The position numbers were made by a program, and so were the translations under genes. Source: Ruminococcaceae bacterium UBA5423 (GTDB lineage Bacteria; Bacillota; Clostridia; Oscillospirales; Acutalibacteraceae). Taken from it: 6,344 nt of DNA. A model generated the notes under the pieces. The model searched no databases, was not told where the DNA came from, and was given only the letters and a program-made list of their open reading frames with translations. Of this stretch, positions 5,194 through 6,344 are shown piece by piece. Where the stretch lies: positions 652 to 6,995 of the forward strand of contig DHNF01000010.1 in the NCBI GenBank assembly GCA_002409375.1, in the 5' to 3' direction. Every line of letters begins with the position of its first letter. Position 1 is the stretch's first letter.

Positions 5194-5673
5194 ATGTCAT
5201 TATTATTTGAGTTTATGCAAAACAAGGTTCTTTTTGCCGCCGTGCTTGGATGGTCTTTATCACAGGTGGCAAAATTAATATTTACTTTTATTCTAACACG
5301 CAAAATTGAAATTGAAAGGCTTTGGGGTGCCGGGGGCATGCCGAGCGCACATTCTTCGATGGTGTGTGCGATGACGATTTCGATGGCGAGGTTTTACGGC
5401 GTTGACACACCTTTGTTTGCACTTTCTGTAATGTTTTCGTTTGTTACGATGTATGATGCAATGGGAGTACGCCGCGAAGCCGGAGTTCATGCAAAGCTGT
5501 TAAACAAGTATCTCAACGAGCTTGAAATGTTCAAGGCTGACAAAGACGGCGACGGCATCCCCGATATTGAGTTTGACGAAATCGAGCTTAAGGAATACAT
5601 CGGACATACACCGCTTGAAGTGCTTGGCGGAGTATTGCTGGGCATACTTATTGGTATAGTGATTCCGGGCTGA
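5194..5673 (+). CDS. Divergent PAP2 family membrane protein (DUF212, YuiD-like)
   Basis: This 159-residue membrane protein belongs to the divergent PAP2 (DUF212) family, distant relatives of PAP2 phosphatases that remove phosphate from lipid or prenyl diphosphates; the bacterial family has no settled function. Hydrophobic segments lie at about 8-34, 55-68, 73-92 and 141-158. Family motifs are GAGGMPSAHSSMV (45-57), whose PSAHS resembles PAP2 motif 2; MYDAMGVRREAG (86-97); and LKEYIGHTPLEVLGG (132-146). R93-x5-H99 resembles PAP2 motif 3, though the usual Asp after the His is not in place. Unusual is the acidic stretch DKDGDGIPD (116-124) in the loop before LKEYIGHTP; it resembles a calcium-binding loop. 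GAAAGG at 5179-5184, nine bases upstream, supports the start. It lies between ispA and dxs, so a prenyl-phosphate role is suggested by context only. Confidence 0.9.
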   Translation: MSLLFEFMQNKVLFAAVLGWSLSQVAKLIFTFILTRKIEIERLWGAGGMPSAHSSMVCAMTISMARFYGVDTPLFALSVMFSFVTMYDAMGVRREAGVHAKLLNKYLNELEMFKADKDGDGIPDIEFDEIELKEYIGHTPLEVLGGVLLGILIGIVIPG

Positions 5674-5879
5674 TTGTATACTATTCTTATTATGACGATT
5701 AATAAGTTTTCTTACTGTTTCAGTGATTGCGAAATTCACGGGCAAACTGTGGGTGCCGGCCAGCCTGCGTTGTCGGCCTTATTCGACACAAAAAACTTGG
5801 AAATTTTAATAATCTTTTAATTGATGTTAGCATTACTTTACATTGGTGAATAGTATAGACCGCAAAGCGAGGCTTTTGT
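5674..5879 (+). other. Spacer between the YuiD-like gene and dxs, with a weak hairpin
   Basis: This spacer holds no recognisable gene. GCCGGC (5755-5760) can pair with GTCGGC (5772-5777), six pairs with one G-T wobble around an 11-base loop. The following CTTATTC is too poor in T to call it a good terminator. A 42-codon open frame at 5692-5820 has no ribosome site and no recognised similarity. The rest is AT-rich and contains a possible promoter at 5783-5810. I see no thiamine-diphosphate or other known riboswitch before dxs. Confidence 0.35.
5783..5810 (+). promoter_or_regulatory. Possible sigma-A promoter for dxs
   Basis: TCGACA (5783-5788) and TTTAAT (5805-5810) each match five of six consensus bases with a 16-base spacer. 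Transcription would start near 5817, about 60 bases before dxs. The spacer is AT-rich, so a chance match is possible. Confidence 0.4.
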
Positions 5880-6344
5880 ATGAAACTAAAAAAGCAACCA
5901 GAAATAAAATACCTTGATAATATAAAATCCCCTAAGGATATCCGAAAAATGACCGTGCCACAATTAAAATGTCTGTGCAGCGAAATACGCCGCACATTGA
6001 TTGATACGGTATCGCAAACAGGTGGGCATCTTGCATCAAACCTCGGTGTTGTTGAGCTTACTGTAGCGATGCATATGGTTTTTAACACTCCTTTTGACCA
6101 GTTTGTTTGGGATGTAGGACATCAGTGCTATGTTCACAAGCTGCTTACCGGACGCGCGGCAAAGTTTTCGACTCTGCGCAGTGAGGGGGGCATATCGGGG
6201 TTTCCCTCACCGGCCGAGAGCGAGCACGACTCGTTTATTGTCGGACACAGCAGCACATCAATATCGGCTGCAAACGGTATGGCAAAAGCAAAATCTCTGC
6301 TCGGTAAAGGCGGAACGGTAGTTGCAGTTATCGGTGACGGTGCT
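5880..6344 (+). CDS. dxs: 1-deoxy-D-xylulose-5-phosphate synthase, N-terminal part (runs off window)
   Basis: Dxs is a cytoplasmic thiamine-diphosphate enzyme that condenses pyruvate and glyceraldehyde 3-phosphate to DXP, the first step of the MEP isoprenoid route. The frame is open from ATG 5880 to the last base, giving 155 residues of a protein normally about 620 long. It reads [20 protein letters not shown], the usual N-terminal start, then [20 protein letters not shown] (46-65) with the cofactor-site His50. [17 protein letters not shown] (76-92), GGISGFPS and SEHDSF (103-119), [14 protein letters not shown] (122-135), and GDGA (152-155) follow. GDGA is the start of the GDG...N magnesium/thiamine-diphosphate motif where the window ends. 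About ten residues ([10 protein letters not shown]) precede the usual N-terminus. GAGG at 5869-5872, seven bases upstream, supports this start. Thiamine-, pyridoxal- and isoprenoid-derived products all depend on it. It belongs to the same conserved cluster as ispA. Confidence 0.95.
   Translation, partial: MKLKKQPEIKYLDNIKSPKDIRKMTVPQLKCLCSEIRRTLIDTVSQTGGHLASNLGVVELTVAMHMVFNTPFDQFVWDVGHQCYVHKLLTGRAAKFSTLRSEGGISGFPSPAESEHDSFIVGHSSTSISAANGMAKAKSLLGKGGTVVAVIGDGA

Noticed and set aside
5651..5682. TTGGTA and TATACT near the end of the YuiD-like gene as a promoter
   Set aside because: The spacing is 20 bases, too long for a good sigma-A promoter, and there is no TGn before the -10.
5692..5820. 42-codon open frame in the spacer before dxs
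   Set aside because: No ribosome site precedes its ATG, the product resembles nothing I know, and it spans the hairpin and the possible dxs promoter.
5821..5859. TTGATG with a later TATAGA as a dxs promoter
   Set aside because: The distance between the two strings does not fit a -35/-10 pair, and nothing close to TTGACA lies 16-18 bases before TATAGA.
6130..6321. Plus-strand open frame near the window end in another frame
   Set aside because: It lies wholly inside the clear dxs coding frame and has no recognisable domain.

Overview
The window looks like the chromosome of an endospore-forming member of the Firmicutes, most likely class Clostridia and perhaps the Oscillospiraceae (Ruminococcaceae) side. 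The reasons are the end of a spoIIIA sporulation operon, Shine-Dalgarno-led genes, AT-rich spacers, and a gene order that closely tracks the known Bacillus subtilis block spoIIIA - accB - accC - yqhY - nusB - folD - xseA - xseB - ispA - dxs. Here accB/accC are missing between spoIIIAH and the yqhY-like gene, a TsaD/Kae1-like gene sits where folD would be, and a divergent PAP2 (YuiD-like) membrane protein gene lies between ispA and dxs. All genes are on the + strand, and no mobile element, CRISPR array, tRNA or rRNA was seen. Taxonomy is an inference from synteny and protein style only.

Layout. 1-845: the end of spoIIIA, with the 3' part of spoIIIAG (reading frame apparently broken near base 47) and a complete spoIIIAH. 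846-983: a good sigma-A-type promoter (extended -10) followed by a roughly 90-base leader with inverted repeats. 984-1352: an Asp23/Gls24 (YqhY-like) protein, followed by a strong intrinsic terminator at 1361-1397. 1435-5154: a tightly packed run nusB - Kae1-like - xseA - xseB - ispA, with gaps of 3, 0, 2 and 1 bases. 5194-5673: the YuiD-like membrane protein. 5674-5879: a spacer with a weak hairpin and a possible promoter. 5880-6344: the first 155 codons of dxs, cut by the window end within the GDG thiamine-diphosphate motif.

How the genes work together. SpoIIIAG and SpoIIIAH are parts of the mother cell-forespore channel. NusB is a transcription elongation/antitermination factor; XseA and XseB form exonuclease VII. 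IspA and Dxs both serve isoprenoid precursor synthesis by the MEP route, and the PAP2-like membrane protein between them may act on a prenyl diphosphate (inference).

Most of the window is a conserved housekeeping neighbourhood. The points most worth a second look are the frame break in spoIIIAG, the uncharacterised Kae1-like paralogue, the terminator directly upstream of nusB with no visible promoter after it, and a calcium-loop-like DxDxDGxxD insert in the YuiD-like protein.
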